DNA of 64,000 nt from Ruminococcus sp. GTDB lineage: Bacteria; Bacillota; Clostridia; Oscillospirales; Ruminococcaceae. Below, piece by piece: positions 26,771-37,150 of the stretch; within the stretch, counting starts at the first letter, position 1, and each line of letters starts with the position of its first letter. The stretch lies in the NCBI GenBank assembly GCA_017558505.1, contig JAFYUM010000006.1, positions 1 through 64,000 of the forward strand. The letters run 5' to 3'. Made by a program: the position numbers and the translations under genes. The notes under the pieces were generated by a model. The model was not told the origin of the DNA. It searched no databases and saw only the letters and a program-made list of their open reading frames with translations.

Positions 26771-27139
26771 GTGATTCAGATGCAGACTTATCTTAAAGTC
26801 GCTGATAACACAGGCGCTAAGGAGCTTATGTGTATCAGAGTTCTGGGTGGTACACGCCGCAGATATGCAAATATCGGTGACGTTGTAGTTGCTTCCGTAA
26901 AGAAAGCAACACCCGGAGGCGTTGTAAAGAAGGGCGACGTTGTTAAGGCAGTTATCGTTCGTTCAGCAAAGGGTCTCAGAAGAGAGGACGGAACATATAT
27001 CCGTTTCGATGAGAACGCTGCTGTTATTATTAAGGAAGACAAGAACCCCAAGGGTACCCGTATTTTCGGACCTGTTGCTAAGGAGCTTCGTGAAAAGGAA
27101 TACACAAAGATCCTCAGCCTCGCTCCCGAGGTTCTTTAA
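26771..27139 (+). CDS. rplN: 50S ribosomal protein L14
   Basis: 122 residues from a GTG start ([20 protein letters not shown]) to [10 protein letters not shown], exactly the family length. AAAGGAGG lies 6-13 bases upstream of the GTG. Confidence 0.98.
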   Translation: MIQMQTYLKVADNTGAKELMCIRVLGGTRRRYANIGDVVVASVKKATPGGVVKKGDVVKAVIVRSAKGLRREDGTYIRFDENAAVIIKEDKNPKGTRIFGPVAKELREKEYTKILSLAPEVL

Positions 27140-27157
27140 TCGGAGGTGTCACAAGAT

Positions 27158-27511
27158 ATGAGTAAAGTTCACGTAAAAACCGGTGACACCGTTATCCTGC
27201 TTACAGGTAAGTACGAGGATAAGTACGATAAGAACGGCGACAGAAAGACCGGTAAAGTTGCAGAAGTAAGCCCCAAGGAGGGCAAGGTAATCGTTGAGGG
27301 TATCAACGTTATCACAAAGCACGTAAAACCCACAAGAATGGGTCAGCAGGGTGGCATCGTAAAGACAGAGGCTCCCGTGTACGCTTCAAAGGTACAGCTG
27401 GTATGCCCCAAGTGCGGCAAGCCCACAAGAGTTGGTCACACATTCGAGAAGGACGGAGACAAGGTTAAGAAGCTCCGTGTTTGCAAGAAGTGCGGCAAGT
27501 CTTTTGAATAA
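27158..27511 (+). CDS. rplX: 50S ribosomal protein L24
   Basis: 117 residues with KOW motif (GDTVILLTGKYED) and a C-terminal pair of CxxC motifs (CPKCGKPT ... CKKCGKS), the zinc-bearing form. ATG 27158 preferred; an in-frame GTG at 27146 overlaps the CGGAGG site. Confidence 0.97.
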   Translation: MSKVHVKTGDTVILLTGKYEDKYDKNGDRKTGKVAEVSPKEGKVIVEGINVITKHVKPTRMGQQGGIVKTEAPVYASKVQLVCPKCGKPTRVGHTFEKDGDKVKKLRVCKKCGKSFE

Positions 27512-27529
27512 TGTAAAGGAGAAACGACA

Positions 27530-28069
27530 ATGGCAAGATTAAAAGATTTTTATGTTAGCGACGTTGCTCCCGCACTTATGAAGAAGTTCGGATACAAGAG
27601 CGTTATGCAGATTCCAAAGCTTGACAAGGTTGTTATCAACGTTGGTGCAGGCGAGGCTAAGGATAACGCAAAGGTTATCGACGCTATCATGACAGATATC
27701 GCTGCTATTACAGGTCAGAAGCCCGTAGTATGCAGAGCTAAGAAATCCGTAGCTAACTTCAAGCTCCGTGAGGGTATGCCTATCGGTGTAAAGGTAACTC
27801 TCAGAGGCGAGAAGATGTATGAGTTCGTTGACAAGCTCTTCAACGTTGCGTTCCCCCGTGTACGTGACTTTAGAGGTATCAACGGTAACTCTTTCGACGG
27901 TAGAGGCAACTACTCTACAGGTATCAAGGAGCAGCTCATTTTCCCTGAGATCGAGTATGACAAGATCGACAAGGTAAGAGGTATGGATATCAACTTTATC
28001 ACTACAGCTAATACCGACGAAGAGGGTAGAGAGCTTCTCTCACTCCTCGGAGCTCCGTTCATCAAGTAA
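27530..28069 (+). CDS. rplE: 50S ribosomal protein L5
   Basis: 179 residues ([52 protein letters not shown]). Binds 5S rRNA and the P-site tRNA. Confidence 0.98.
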   Translation: MARLKDFYVSDVAPALMKKFGYKSVMQIPKLDKVVINVGAGEAKDNAKVIDAIMTDIAAITGQKPVVCRAKKSVANFKLREGMPIGVKVTLRGEKMYEFVDKLFNVAFPRVRDFRGINGNSFDGRGNYSTGIKEQLIFPEIEYDKIDKVRGMDINFITTANTDEEGRELLSLLGAPFIK

Positions 28070-28085
28070 TCAGGGAGGAATAAAA

Positions 28086-28271
28086 ATGGCTAAAAAGGCA
28101 ATGATCAATAAGCAGCAGAAGACTCCCAAGTATTCCACAAGAGCATACAACAGATGTAAGATTTGTGGCAGACCACACGCTTATCTCAGAAAATTCGGCA
28201 TTTGCCGTGTATGCTTCAGAGAGCTTGCACACGACGGACAGATTCCCGGCGTAAAGAAGGCAAGCTGGTAA
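28086..28271 (+). CDS. rpsN: 30S ribosomal protein S14, zinc type
   Basis: 61 residues with [20 protein letters not shown], the four-cysteine zinc knuckle of the short type Z S14. GGGAGG upstream. Confidence 0.98.
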   Translation: MAKKAMINKQQKTPKYSTRAYNRCKICGRPHAYLRKFGICRVCFRELAHDGQIPGVKKASW

Positions 28272-28294
28272 AATACGAAAAGGAGGTCATCTGA

Positions 28295-28693
28295 ATGCAA
28301 ATCACAGATACAATCGCTGATCTTTTAACAAGAATTCGTAATGCGAATACTGCAAAGCACGCCACAGTTGACGTTCCCGCTTCAAATGTTAAGAAGGCTA
28401 TCACACAGATTCTCGTTGACGAGGGTTATGTAAAGAGCTTTCAGGTAATTGAGGACGGTAAGCAGGGTGTTATCAGAATCACGCTTAAATACGGTGACAA
28501 CAGATCACCTGTTATCACAGGACTCAGAAGAGTTTCCAAGCCCGGTCTGCGTATTTACTCAAGCTGCGCAGATATGCCCAAGGTAAGAAAGGGACTTGGT
28601 ATTGCAATCGTTTCTACATCAAAGGGTATCGTTACAGACAAGAAGGCTCGTGAGCTCAATGTCGGCGGCGAAGTACTCGCATACATCTGGTAA
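28295..28693 (+). CDS. rpsH: 30S ribosomal protein S8
   Basis: 132 residues; C-terminal [20 protein letters not shown] is the S8 signature region contacting helix 21 of 16S rRNA. S8 represses the spc operon in Escherichia coli; no such site was looked for beyond the local gaps here. Confidence 0.98.
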   Translation: MQITDTIADLLTRIRNANTAKHATVDVPASNVKKAITQILVDEGYVKSFQVIEDGKQGVIRITLKYGDNRSPVITGLRRVSKPGLRIYSSCADMPKVRKGLGIAIVSTSKGIVTDKKARELNVGGEVLAYIW

Positions 28694-28707
28694 GGAGGAG
28701 CAAGGTT

Positions 28708-29253
28708 ATGTCAAGAATCGGCAAAATGCCTATCGTTGTTCCTGCAGGTGTAGAGGTTAAGAACGACAATAACTGCATTACTGTAAAGGGACCCAAGGGC
28801 GAACTTACAAAACAGTTCAGCACAGTGCTCACAATCAACGTTGAGCCCGGTGTTATCACAGTAACAAGACCTAACGACGAGAAGGAAAATCGTTCACTTC
28901 ACGGTCTTACAAGAACTCTCATCGCTAACATGGTTGAGGGTGTAACAAACGGATATTCCAAGACACTCGAAATTGAGGGTGTCGGCTACCGTGCCGCAAA
29001 GACAGGCAATCAGGTAAATCTCAACCTCGGATTCTCACATCCCGTAGTATTTGAGGAAACAGATACAATCAAGCTTGACGTTCCTGCACCTAACAGAATT
29101 ATTGTTAGCGGTATCGATAAGCAGGCTGTAGGTCAGATTGCAGCTGAAATCCGTGAGAAGCGTCCACCTGAGCCTTACAAGGGCAAGGGCATCAGATATG
29201 CCGGCGAGCGTATCATCCGCAAGGAAGGTAAGGCCGGTAAGGGCAAGAAGTAA
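28708..29253 (+). CDS. rplF: 50S ribosomal protein L6
   Basis: 181 residues, two L6 domains, C-terminal PPEPYKGKGIRYAGERIIRK. GGAGG upstream. Confidence 0.98.
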   Translation: MSRIGKMPIVVPAGVEVKNDNNCITVKGPKGELTKQFSTVLTINVEPGVITVTRPNDEKENRSLHGLTRTLIANMVEGVTNGYSKTLEIEGVGYRAAKTGNQVNLNLGFSHPVVFEETDTIKLDVPAPNRIIVSGIDKQAVGQIAAEIREKRPPEPYKGKGIRYAGERIIRKEGKAGKGKK

Positions 29254-29272
29254 TTAAAAGGAGCAAATTGCT

Positions 29273-29632
29273 ATGATAAAGAAATTTGACAGCAATAAGG
29301 CAAGATTAAAGAGACACCGCAGAGTTCGTTATAAGATTTCCGGTACTCCTGAGTGTCCCCGTCTCAATGTATTCCGTTCTTCTAAGCACATCTATGCTCA
29401 GATTATCGACGACGTAAACGGAGTTACTCTTGCTTCTGCATCCAGCATGGATAAGGGCTTTGAGGGCAACGGCGGCAACATTGATGGTGCTCGCAAGGTT
29501 GGCGAAATGATCGCAAAGAACGCTGCTGCAAAGGGTATTACAGAAGTTGTATTCGACAGAGGCGGCTACCTCTACCACGGAAGAGTTAAGGAACTCGCCG
29601 AGGGTGCCCGTGAAAACGGATTACAGTTCTAA
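29273..29632 (+). CDS. rplR: 50S ribosomal protein L18
   Basis: 119 residues ([40 protein letters not shown]). Binds 5S rRNA with L5. Confidence 0.98.
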   Translation: MIKKFDSNKARLKRHRRVRYKISGTPECPRLNVFRSSKHIYAQIIDDVNGVTLASASSMDKGFEGNGGNIDGARKVGEMIAKNAAAKGITEVVFDRGGYLYHGRVKELAEGARENGLQF

Positions 29633-29647
29633 GAGGGAGGTAAAACA

Positions 29648-30148
29648 ATGGCTAATATTGAAACACAGGCTCCCGAGCTGGTGGAAAAGGTTGTTGCTAT
29701 CAACAGAGTTTCCAAGACAGTTAAGGGCGGTCGTATCATGAAGTTCTCAGCTCTCGTAGTTGTTGGTGACGGAAACGGTACTGTAGGCTTTGGCCTTGGT
29801 AAGTCAGGCGAAGTTCCCGACGCTATCCGTAAGGGTATCGAGGACGCAAAGAAGAACCTCTGCAAGGTTTCTCTTAAGGGTACAACAATTCCCCACGAAA
29901 TCGTTGGTGCATTTGGTGCAGGCAGAGTTCTTATGAAGCCCGCTGCACCTGGTACAGGTGTTATCGCAGGCGGTCCTGTTCGTGCGGTAATCGAAGTTGC
30001 AGGTATCAAGGACATCAGAACAAAATCTCTCCGTTCCAACAATCCCTGTAATGTAGTAAGAGCTACAATCAACGGTCTTAAGGCTTGTACTTCTGCTAAG
30101 GAGATCGCTGCTAAGAGAGGCAAGTCCGTTAAGGAAATTTTAGGTTAA
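29648..30148 (+). CDS. rpsE: 30S ribosomal protein S5
   Basis: 166 residues with the dsRBD-like N half ([20 protein letters not shown]) and [18 protein letters not shown]. Good GGGAGG site. Confidence 0.98.
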   Translation: MANIETQAPELVEKVVAINRVSKTVKGGRIMKFSALVVVGDGNGTVGFGLGKSGEVPDAIRKGIEDAKKNLCKVSLKGTTIPHEIVGAFGAGRVLMKPAAPGTGVIAGGPVRAVIEVAGIKDIRTKSLRSNNPCNVVRATINGLKACTSAKEIAAKRGKSVKEILG

Positions 30149-30161
30149 GGAGGCATTGACA

Positions 30162-30338
30162 ATGGCTAAGAATATCAAGCTCGTTAAGAGCCTCATCAGC
30201 TGCAAGAAGGATCAGATCGCTACTGCTAAGGCACTCGGTCTTAAGAAGATCGGCGATGTGACAGTTCAGCCCGACAATGCTCAGACACAGGGCAAAATCA
30301 AGAAGATTTCACACCTCATCGAGGTTACTGAAGCGTAA
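30162..30338 (+). CDS. rpmD: 50S ribosomal protein L30
   Basis: 58 residues ([29 protein letters not shown]). ATG 30162 chosen over the in-frame TTG at 30156, which lies only 3 bases from AGGAGG. Confidence 0.97.
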   Translation: MAKNIKLVKSLISCKKDQIATAKALGLKKIGDVTVQPDNAQTQGKIKKISHLIEVTEA

Positions 30339-30355
30339 ACAAGGAGGTGCAAACC

Positions 30356-30796
30356 ATGAGAATTCACGAATTAACTCCCGCACCCGATTCCAACAAGGCT
30401 GTAAAGCGTGTAGGTAGAGGTCACGGTTCAGGCAGCGGTAAGACTGCTGGTAAGGGCCACAAGGGACAGAACGCTCGTTCAGGCGGCGGCGTAAGAATTG
30501 GCTTTGAAGGCGGACAGATGCCTCTCGCAAGACGTATTCCTAAGAGAGGTTTCAACAACATTTTCGCTACAAAGTATGCTATCATTAATGTATCCGATCT
30601 TAACAAGTTCGAGAACGGTACAGTTGTAGACGCAGAGCTTCTTAAGGCATCAGGTCTTATCAAGAAGGAGCTCGATGGCGTTAAGGTTCTCGGAAACGGA
30701 GAGCTTACAGCTCAGCTTACTGTAAAAGCTGCAAAATTCTCTCAGAGTGCTGTAGAGAAAATTGAAAAGGCAGGCGGAAAGACTGAGGTGATGTAA
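30356..30796 (+). CDS. rplO: 50S ribosomal protein L15
   Basis: 146 residues: Gly-rich N-terminal arm ([20 protein letters not shown]) and the globular C-terminal part. ATG 30356 chosen with AAGGAGG 8-9 bases upstream; an overlapping GTG at 30347 was rejected. Confidence 0.98.
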   Translation: MRIHELTPAPDSNKAVKRVGRGHGSGSGKTAGKGHKGQNARSGGGVRIGFEGGQMPLARRIPKRGFNNIFATKYAIINVSDLNKFENGTVVDAELLKASGLIKKELDGVKVLGNGELTAQLTVKAAKFSQSAVEKIEKAGGKTEVM

Positions 30797-30797
30797 T

Positions 30798-32123
30798 GTG
30801 TTTCAGACTCTGAAACGTGCATGGAGCGTACCGGAAATCCGTAAAAAGCTTCTTTATACATTACTCATGATCGTGATTTTCAGATTTGGAAGTGCTATTG
30901 CTGTTCCCTTCCTTGATACTGCAGTTGTTGCAACATGGATGGACAATAAGGCTTCAGACGGTAACTTCCTTGAGTATCTGAATACAATCACCGGTGGTGC
31001 TTTATCAAAGGCATCTTTGTTCTCGCTTTCAATCACACCTTATATCAATGCGTCAATCATCATTCAGTTGCTGACATATGCGCTTCCTCCACTTGAAAGA
31101 CTCAAGGACGAGGGTGAAGAAGGACGTAAAAAGATTAATAAGATTACAGCAGGTGTTGCACTTGCTCTCGCCATATTTATGGGCTACGCTTATTACCTTA
31201 CACTTTCAAAGATGACCGATGAAGCTGGTAAGACAGCTGTCAAGTATACAAGCGGCTGGGAGATGTGGTTCTCAGGAACTGTTATCGTTGCCTGCTTCGT
31301 TGCCGGTGCATTATTTGTAGTGTGGATGGGTAACAGAATAAGCGAAAAGGGACTCGGAAACGGCGTATCTATGATACTTTTCGCAGGTATCGCTGCAAGA
31401 TTCCCCACTGACGCAGGAACACTTATCGGTCTCGTTAAGGAACAGCCTGCAAAATACCTTTTTGTAGCTCTCGGCTATGTGGTATTTATCATACTTGAAT
31501 TCGGATTCATCGTTCTGATGAATGAGGCTGAAAGACGTATTCCTATCCAGTACGCAAAGCGTGTTGTTGGTAGAAAACAGTACGGCGGTCAGAAGACACA
31601 TATTCCGATAAAGATTATGATGAGCGGTGTTATGCCTATCATCTTCGCTATGTCGTTTATGTCACTTCCCCAGACAATTCAGCTTTTCAATCCTATTGAT
31701 GCAGATTCTTCAAAGTTCTACATCAAGTTCTGCCAGTTCTTCAGTACACAGAGCTGGACATATGCAGTACTCTATTTCATACTGATTATTGCATTCAACT
31801 ACTTCTATGTTTCACTTCAGTACAATCCTACTGAAATTGCAAACAATCTTCGTCAGTCCAACGGTGGTATCCCAGGTATCAGACCTGGTAAGCCCACAGC
31901 TGACTACATCCAGAGAATTCTTTCCAAGATTGCTCTGGTAGGAGCTATATTCCTCGGAATTATAGCTGTTATCCCGATTTTCTTCGGAATTGCCGATCAG
32001 AAGCTTGCTTCTCTCTCAATGGGAGGTACAACACTTCTTATCGCTGTAAGCGTTGCTCTTGAAACAACACGTACACTTGAATCACATCTTATGATGAGAC
32101 ACCATAAGGGATTCCTTTCATAA
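30798..32123 (+). CDS. secY: Protein translocase subunit SecY
   Basis: 441 residues, ten membrane helices. Signatures: FSLSITPYINASIIIQLL near helix 2 (plug region) and the cytosolic loop NEAERRIPIQYAKRVVGRKQ. GTG start one base after the rplO stop, with GAGGTGATG as ribosome site. Forms the SecYEG channel. Confidence 0.98.
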   Translation: MFQTLKRAWSVPEIRKKLLYTLLMIVIFRFGSAIAVPFLDTAVVATWMDNKASDGNFLEYLNTITGGALSKASLFSLSITPYINASIIIQLLTYALPPLERLKDEGEEGRKKINKITAGVALALAIFMGYAYYLTLSKMTDEAGKTAVKYTSGWEMWFSGTVIVACFVAGALFVVWMGNRISEKGLGNGVSMILFAGIAARFPTDAGTLIGLVKEQPAKYLFVALGYVVFIILEFGFIVLMNEAERRIPIQYAKRVVGRKQYGGQKTHIPIKIMMSGVMPIIFAMSFMSLPQTIQLFNPIDADSSKFYIKFCQFFSTQSWTYAVLYFILIIAFNYFYVSLQYNPTEIANNLRQSNGGIPGIRPGKPTADYIQRILSKIALVGAIFLGIIAVIPIFFGIADQKLASLSMGGTTLLIAVSVALETTRTLESHLMMRHHKGFLS

Positions 32124-32141
32124 GATTAAGGAGGATATAAA

Positions 32142-32777
32142 ATGAATCTTATCTTTTTAGGCGCACCCGGCGCAGGTAAGGGAACACAGGCTGAGGTAGT
32201 TTCCGAGGCTCTCAACATTCCCCAGATTTCTACAGGAAATATTCTTCGTGAAGCCGCAAAGAACGGCACAGAGTACGGACTCAAGGCAAAGGCTGCTATG
32301 GACGCAGGCGCACTGGTTTCCGACGACATCGTTATCGGAATCCTTAAAGAGCGTATTGCTGAGGACGACTGCAAGGAAGGCTTCATTCTCGACGGCTTCC
32401 CCAGAACAGTTCCCCAGGCAGAGGCTCTCGACGCCATGGGCGTTAAAATTGACAAGGTGGTTGAAATCAACGTAGCTGATGAAACAATCAAGCAGAGAGT
32501 TTCAGGCAGACGAGTTTGCCAGGGCTGCGGTGCTTCATACCACGTAGAATATAAGCCTTCAAAGGTTGAGGGCGTTTGTGATAAGTGCGGAGACGCTACT
32601 GTAATCCGTAAGGATGACCAGCCCGAGGTTGTTCTCGACCGTCTTGCAACATATCACGAAAAGACAGCTCCTCTTAAGGACTACTACGCTAATCAGGGTA
32701 AACTTGTTACTGTAGAAGGTCAGGAGGAGGTTGCTGATACTTCAAAGCTCACTCTTGCTGCTGTAGGAGTTGAGTAA
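32142..32777 (+). CDS. adk: Adenylate kinase, zinc-containing
   Basis: 211 residues: P-loop GAPGAGKGTQAE, the LID with four cysteines (CQGCGASYH ... CDKCGD) as in Gram-positive zinc forms, DGFPRTVPQAEA for AMP binding. The stop overlaps the map start by one base. Confidence 0.98.
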   Translation: MNLIFLGAPGAGKGTQAEVVSEALNIPQISTGNILREAAKNGTEYGLKAKAAMDAGALVSDDIVIGILKERIAEDDCKEGFILDGFPRTVPQAEALDAMGVKIDKVVEINVADETIKQRVSGRRVCQGCGASYHVEYKPSKVEGVCDKCGDATVIRKDDQPEVVLDRLATYHEKTAPLKDYYANQGKLVTVEGQEEVADTSKLTLAAVGVE

Positions 32778-33529
32778 TGAGCATTACTATTAAATCACAG
32801 TCCGAATTAGCCATAATGCGTGAAGCAGGTAGGATTACCTGCGGCGCAATATGGTATGCGGGCGAAAGATTAAAGCCGGGAATGTCAACACTTGACATTG
32901 ATAAGCTGGTTGGCGAATACTACGCTAAACATGGCTGCAAATCCTGCTTTAAAGGCTTATACGGATTTCCTGCAAATGCCTGCATTTCTGTAAATGATGA
33001 GGTAATTCACGGAATCCCGAAGGCTAACCGCAGAATAAAGGAAGGGGATATCGTAAGCATCGACACCGGAGCAGCGTACAAGGGCTTCAATGGTGATAGT
33101 TGCTGGACCTTCCCTGTGGGTAAAATTTCTGATGAAGCTAAAGCATTGCTGGAGGTTACTGAAGCAGCTCTCTATGAGGGAATTGCACAGGCCAAGGCAG
33201 GGGCAAGAGTCGGAGATATTTCTCATGCTGTTGAAGAGTATTGTGCTTCACGCGGCTACGGGATCGTAAGAAATTACTGCGGCCACGGCATCGGCAGAGA
33301 GGTACACGAATCACCCGAAGTTTCCAACTGGGGTAAGCCCGGAAGGGGTCCAAGACTGGTATCGGGAATGACAATATGTATCGAGCCTATGATTAACGTC
33401 AGAGGCGACGATGTTAAAACTCTCAATGACGGATGGACCGTGGTTACGAAAAATGGTTCGCTGTCGGCTCATTTTGAGCATACAATCGCAATAACTCCTG
33501 ATGGTCCTGTGATACTGACCACACCCTGA
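32777..33529 (+). CDS. map: Methionine aminopeptidase type I
   Basis: 250 residues. Metal ligands are in DTGAAYKGFNGDSCWTF, HGIGREVHESP, IEPMI and HFEHTIA. Removes initiator Met from nascent proteins. Overlaps the adk stop (TAATG). Confidence 0.98.
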   Translation: MSITIKSQSELAIMREAGRITCGAIWYAGERLKPGMSTLDIDKLVGEYYAKHGCKSCFKGLYGFPANACISVNDEVIHGIPKANRRIKEGDIVSIDTGAAYKGFNGDSCWTFPVGKISDEAKALLEVTEAALYEGIAQAKAGARVGDISHAVEEYCASRGYGIVRNYCGHGIGREVHESPEVSNWGKPGRGPRLVSGMTICIEPMINVRGDDVKTLNDGWTVVTKNGSLSAHFEHTIAITPDGPVILTTP

Positions 33530-33547
33530 CGATAGGGGGAATTTATT

Positions 33548-33790
33548 GTGGAGCTTAAAATTGGCTCGGTTGTAAGGGCTAAAGCGGGTCGTGACAAGGA
33601 CGGGTTCTTTGTTGTGACGGCAATCGAAAAGGAATACTGCTTTATAGCGGACGGTAAGAGCAGAAAGCTTGAAACCCCGAAACGTAAGAATATAAAGCAT
33701 ATATCCCTTACAAACAGTATGATTGATATTAAAGATGTAACTGATAAAAAACTCAGAACGCTGCTGAAAAATTTTGGCGGTGAGGAGTAA
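33548..33790 (+). CDS. KOW-domain RNA-binding protein
   Basis: 80 residues beginning [21 protein letters not shown], a KOW motif like that of L14e/L24-type proteins, with a basic middle ([17 protein letters not shown]). GTG start with weak AGGGGGA. This small gene commonly sits between map and infA in Clostridia; its product is likely ribosome-associated, but the function is not established. Confidence 0.85.
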   Translation: MELKIGSVVRAKAGRDKDGFFVVTAIEKEYCFIADGKSRKLETPKRKNIKHISLTNSMIDIKDVTDKKLRTLLKNFGGEE

Positions 33791-33803
33791 AGGAGGTTAT
33801 CCT

Positions 33804-34022
33804 ATGTCCAAGGAAGATGTAATCGAGGTTGAAGGCGTTGTTACAGACGCTCTCCCTAATGCAATGTTCAAGGTACAGCTTGAAAACGGACACGAGGTTC
33901 TCGCACACGTTTCAGGCAAACTCAGAATGAATTATATCAGAATAGTGCCGGGTGACAAGGTAAAACTTGAAATGTCACCCTACGATCTGTCAAAAGGTCG
34001 TATAACATGGCGTGTCAAGTAA
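33804..34022 (+). CDS. infA: Translation initiation factor IF-1
   Basis: 72 residues, the exact IF-1 length ([34 protein letters not shown]). ATG 33804 with AAAGGAGG upstream. Confidence 0.98.
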   Translation: MSKEDVIEVEGVVTDALPNAMFKVQLENGHEVLAHVSGKLRMNYIRIVPGDKVKLEMSPYDLSKGRITWRVK

Positions 34023-34041
34023 GAAAGAGGAGGTATTTTCA

Positions 34042-34155
34042 ATGAAAGTCAGACCTTCAGTAAAACCTATTTGCGAAAAGTGCAAGGTTATCAAACGTAA
34101 AGGCAGAATCATGGTTATCTGCGAAAATCCGAAGCATAAGCAGCGTCAGGGTTAA
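34042..34155 (+). CDS. rpmJ: 50S ribosomal protein L36
   Basis: 37 residues starting [14 protein letters not shown], with Cys11, Cys14, Cys27 and His32 as zinc ligands (C-plus form). AGGAGG lies upstream. It fills the 160-base space between infA and rpsM. Confidence 0.98.
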   Translation: MKVRPSVKPICEKCKVIKRKGRIMVICENPKHKQRQG

Positions 34156-34184
34156 TCTCTGCGCTAAATAATGGAGGTAATTAT

Positions 34185-34553
34185 ATGGCAAGAATAGCCG
34201 GTGTTGATCTTCCGAAGAATAAGAGAATCGAAATCGGTCTCACTTATATCTACGGAATCGGTCGTCAGACTGCTACAGATATCCTCAACAATACAGGCGT
34301 TAATCCTGACGTAAGAGTTAAGGATCTCGCTGAGGAGGATTTAGCAAAGCTTCGTGACTATATCGATGCAAATTACACAGTTGAGGGTGACCTTCGTCGT
34401 GAAGTTGCTCTTAACATCAAGAGACTTGTTGAGATTCAGTGCTACAGAGGCGTTCGTCACAGAAAGGGTCTCCCCGTAAGAGGTCAGAGAACAAAGACAA
34501 ACGCAAGAACTCGTAAGGGTCCTGTAAAGACAATCGCTAACAAGAAGAAGTAA
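34185..34553 (+). CDS. rpsM: 30S ribosomal protein S13
   Basis: 122 residues ([40 protein letters not shown]). First gene of the alpha part of the cluster. Confidence 0.98.
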   Translation: MARIAGVDLPKNKRIEIGLTYIYGIGRQTATDILNNTGVNPDVRVKDLAEEDLAKLRDYIDANYTVEGDLRREVALNIKRLVEIQCYRGVRHRKGLPVRGQRTKTNARTRKGPVKTIANKKK

Positions 34554-34566
34554 GGAGGTATGAGCT

Positions 34567-34971
34567 TTGGCACAGCAGAAGGGTAAAAAGGTTTCTACAA
34601 TCAGAAGACGTAGAGAGCGTAAGAATATCGAAAGCGGCGCAGTTCATATTCAGTCCACTTTCAACAATACAATCGTTACTATCACTGATACACAGGGTAA
34701 CGCAATTTCATGGGCAAGTGCTGGTGAGCTTGGTTTCAGAGGCTCCAAGAAATCCACTCCTTTCGCAGCTCAGACAGCTGCTGAAACAGCTGCAAAGGCA
34801 GCTATGGAGCACGGTCTTAAGTACGTAGAAGTATACGTAAAGGGACCCGGCGCAGGTCGTGAGGCAGCAATCAGAGCACTTCAGACAGTAGGTCTTGAAG
34901 TAAGAATGATTAAGGACGTAACTCCTATTCCCCACAACGGATGCCGTCCTCCCAAAAGAAGACGTGTCTAA
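34567..34971 (+). CDS. rpsK: 30S ribosomal protein S11
   Basis: 134 residues from a TTG start (34567), with AGGAGG 7 bases upstream; S11 core [17 protein letters not shown] and C-terminal [15 protein letters not shown]. No ATG is available in this position. Confidence 0.97.
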   Translation: MAQQKGKKVSTIRRRRERKNIESGAVHIQSTFNNTIVTITDTQGNAISWASAGELGFRGSKKSTPFAAQTAAETAAKAAMEHGLKYVEVYVKGPGAGREAAIRALQTVGLEVRMIKDVTPIPHNGCRPPKRRRV

Positions 34972-34990
34972 TCAAATGGAGGTGTTTTAA

Positions 34991-35590
34991 ATGGCAGTAC
35001 AGAAGGAACCAATTCTTAAAAAGTGCAGATATCTGGGCATCAGCCCCGCTGTTCTCGGCGTTTCCAAGAAGGAGTCCATCCGTTTCAAGAACGCTAACAA
35101 CAGAAAGAAGATATCCGAATATGGTCTTCAGCTTAAGGAAAAGCAGAAGCTGAAGTTTATCTACGGCGTACTCGAAAAGCAGTTCTATCACTACTTCGAG
35201 ATCGCTTCAAAGATGGAGGGTAAGGCTGGTGACAACCTTATCACTTGTCTTGAATCAAGACTGGACAGCGTAGTTTTCAGAATGGGTCTCGCTCTTACAA
35301 GACGTGAGGCAAGACAGCTCGTTGTTCACAGCCACTACACAGTAAACGGTAAAAAGGTAAATATCCCTTCCTACAGAGTTAAGGTTGGCGATGTTATCGC
35401 TCTCAAGGAGAAGGACAGAACTTCCGAGAAGTTCAAGGCTACAGTTGAAGAAACTAAGGACAGAATCGTTCCTACATGGCTTGACGCTAAGAAGGATGAT
35501 TTCAGTGCAACTGTAACTCGTCTTCCTTCAGCTGAGGACATTGACTACGAGGTAGCTACACACCTCATCGTCGAGCTCTATTCTAAGTAA
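34991..35590 (+). CDS. rpsD: 30S ribosomal protein S4
   Basis: 199 residues. S4 RNA-binding domain LESRLDSVVFRMGLALTRRE and ARQLVVHSHYTVNGKKVNIP. It lacks the N-terminal zinc knuckle of some S4 forms. Primary 16S binder and, in other bacteria, repressor of the alpha operon. Confidence 0.98.
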   Translation: MAVQKEPILKKCRYLGISPAVLGVSKKESIRFKNANNRKKISEYGLQLKEKQKLKFIYGVLEKQFYHYFEIASKMEGKAGDNLITCLESRLDSVVFRMGLALTRREARQLVVHSHYTVNGKKVNIPSYRVKVGDVIALKEKDRTSEKFKATVEETKDRIVPTWLDAKKDDFSATVTRLPSAEDIDYEVATHLIVELYSK

Positions 35591-35649
35591 TCTGCTGATT
35601 ACCAAGATAAAAAGACTCGTAAATTTAATTGCGAAACAGGAGGGTTTTT

Positions 35650-36615
35650 ATGCTGGAAAAAATCAACAAGCCGGATATCGACATTGTCGAGCTTAAAAGT
35701 GACGGCAAATACGGCAAATTCGTTTTAGCACCGCTTGAGCGTGGATATGGTATAACTCTTGGAAACAGCCTCAGACGTGTGCTGCTCTCCTCACTTCCGG
35801 GTGTTGCGGTTACATCTGTTAAGCTTTCGGGCAAGGATGGAACCATACACCATGAGTTGTCAACAATTCCCGGCGTTAAAGAAGACGTTACGGAAATTAT
35901 CCTCAGTATAAAAGGTCTCACAGCTAAGCTTTACGGTGATGGTCCAAAGACTGTTTACATTGAAGCAGAGGGCGAATGTGAGATTACTGCCGGGGACATA
36001 AAGGCTGACTCCGAGGTGAACATTCTTGATCCGGGTATGCATATTGCTACTCTTGGCAAGGACGCAAAGCTCTACATGGAAATCACAATTGACAGAGGCA
36101 GAGGCTACGTTTCAGCAGAGAGAAACAAGAAGCAGGTAAATCTTCCTGTTGACGTTATCGCTGTTGACAGCATCTACACCCCTGTATTAAAGGTGAACTA
36201 CACAGTAGAGGACACACGTCTTGGACAGGTAACTGACTATGACAAGCTTACTATGGAGGTTTGGACAGATGGTACAATCTCCGCAAAGGAAGCTCTTTCA
36301 CAGGCTGCAAATCTGCTCAATGAGCATCTCAAGCTCTTTATAGACCTTTCAGAGGAAGCTGGTCTTGCTGAAATCCTTGTTGAAAAGGATGAAAAGGGCA
36401 AGGAGAAAATCCTTGAGATGACAATTGAAGATCTCGACCTTTCAGTTCGTTCATTCAACTGTCTCAAGCGTGCTGGAATTAATACAGTAGATGACCTCAT
36501 CAACAAGTCTGAGGAAGAAATGATGAAGGTAAGAAACCTTGGAAAGAAGTCCTTCGACGAGGTCAAGGAGAAGCTCCAGTCACTGGGCTTTGACCTCTCC
36601 TCAGAGGAAGAATAA
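35650..36615 (+). CDS. rpoA: RNA polymerase alpha subunit
   Basis: 321 residues: N-terminal dimerisation domain ([20 protein letters not shown]) and C-terminal domain ([20 protein letters not shown] ... [18 protein letters not shown]). ATG 35650 with AGGAGG upstream. Confidence 0.99.
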   Translation: MLEKINKPDIDIVELKSDGKYGKFVLAPLERGYGITLGNSLRRVLLSSLPGVAVTSVKLSGKDGTIHHELSTIPGVKEDVTEIILSIKGLTAKLYGDGPKTVYIEAEGECEITAGDIKADSEVNILDPGMHIATLGKDAKLYMEITIDRGRGYVSAERNKKQVNLPVDVIAVDSIYTPVLKVNYTVEDTRLGQVTDYDKLTMEVWTDGTISAKEALSQAANLLNEHLKLFIDLSEEAGLAEILVEKDEKGKEKILEMTIEDLDLSVRSFNCLKRAGINTVDDLINKSEEEMMKVRNLGKKSFDEVKEKLQSLGFDLSSEEE

Positions 36616-36675
36616 TAAACGAACCTGTCCGCAGGGCAGGATTACTATCACTTATAATGAAAAGGAGTGAAATAC

Positions 36676-37020
36676 ATGCCGGGTACAAGAAAGCTGGGCA
36701 GAACATCTGACCACAGAAAGGCAATGCTCAGAGGCATGGTAACTTTCCTTCTCGAAAACGGTCAGATTGAAACTACCGTTACAAGAGCTAAGGAAGTTCG
36801 TGCTGTTGCAGAGAAGATGATTACTATCGGTAAGAACAACGATCTGCACTCCAAGCGTCAGGTAATGGCTTACGTAACAAAGGAAGCTGTTGCTAAGAAG
36901 CTTTTCGATGAGATTGCTCCCAAGTATGCTGAAAAGAACGGTGGTTACACACAGATCATCAAGATCGGCCCCCGTCGTGGCGACGCTGCTGAGATGGCTA
37001 TCATCAAGCTTGCTGACTAA
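36676..37020 (+). CDS. rplQ: 50S ribosomal protein L17
   Basis: 114 residues ([33 protein letters not shown]). ATG 36676 with AAAGGAG; the in-frame GTG 36667 overlaps that site. Last gene of the cluster. Confidence 0.98.
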   Translation: MPGTRKLGRTSDHRKAMLRGMVTFLLENGQIETTVTRAKEVRAVAEKMITIGKNNDLHSKRQVMAYVTKEAVAKKLFDEIAPKYAEKNGGYTQIIKIGPRRGDAAEMAIIKLAD

Positions 37021-37033
37021 TTAATATATAAAT

Positions 37034-37060
37034 AAAGCCGTCCGTAAGGGCGGCTTTTTT
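37034..37060 (+). terminator. Terminator of the ribosomal supercluster
   Basis: AAAGCCGTCC (37034-37043), loop GTAA, GGGCGGCTTT (37048-37057), then T run. One G-T pair in the stem. Confidence 0.9.
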
Positions 37061-37082
37061 GCGATTTTTTTCTGAAAAACTA

Positions 37083-37111
37083 TTGCAATTTTCGGCTATA
37101 TATGGTATAAT
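37083..37111 (+). promoter_or_regulatory. Promoter of yajC
   Basis: TTGCAA (37083-37088), 17 bases, TATAAT (37106-37111). The same hexamer pair and spacing is used at the S10 operon promoter. Confidence 0.8.
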
Positions 37112-37150
37112 AATAAAAGTTAGTCATACAGGCGAAAGGAGTTATTTATT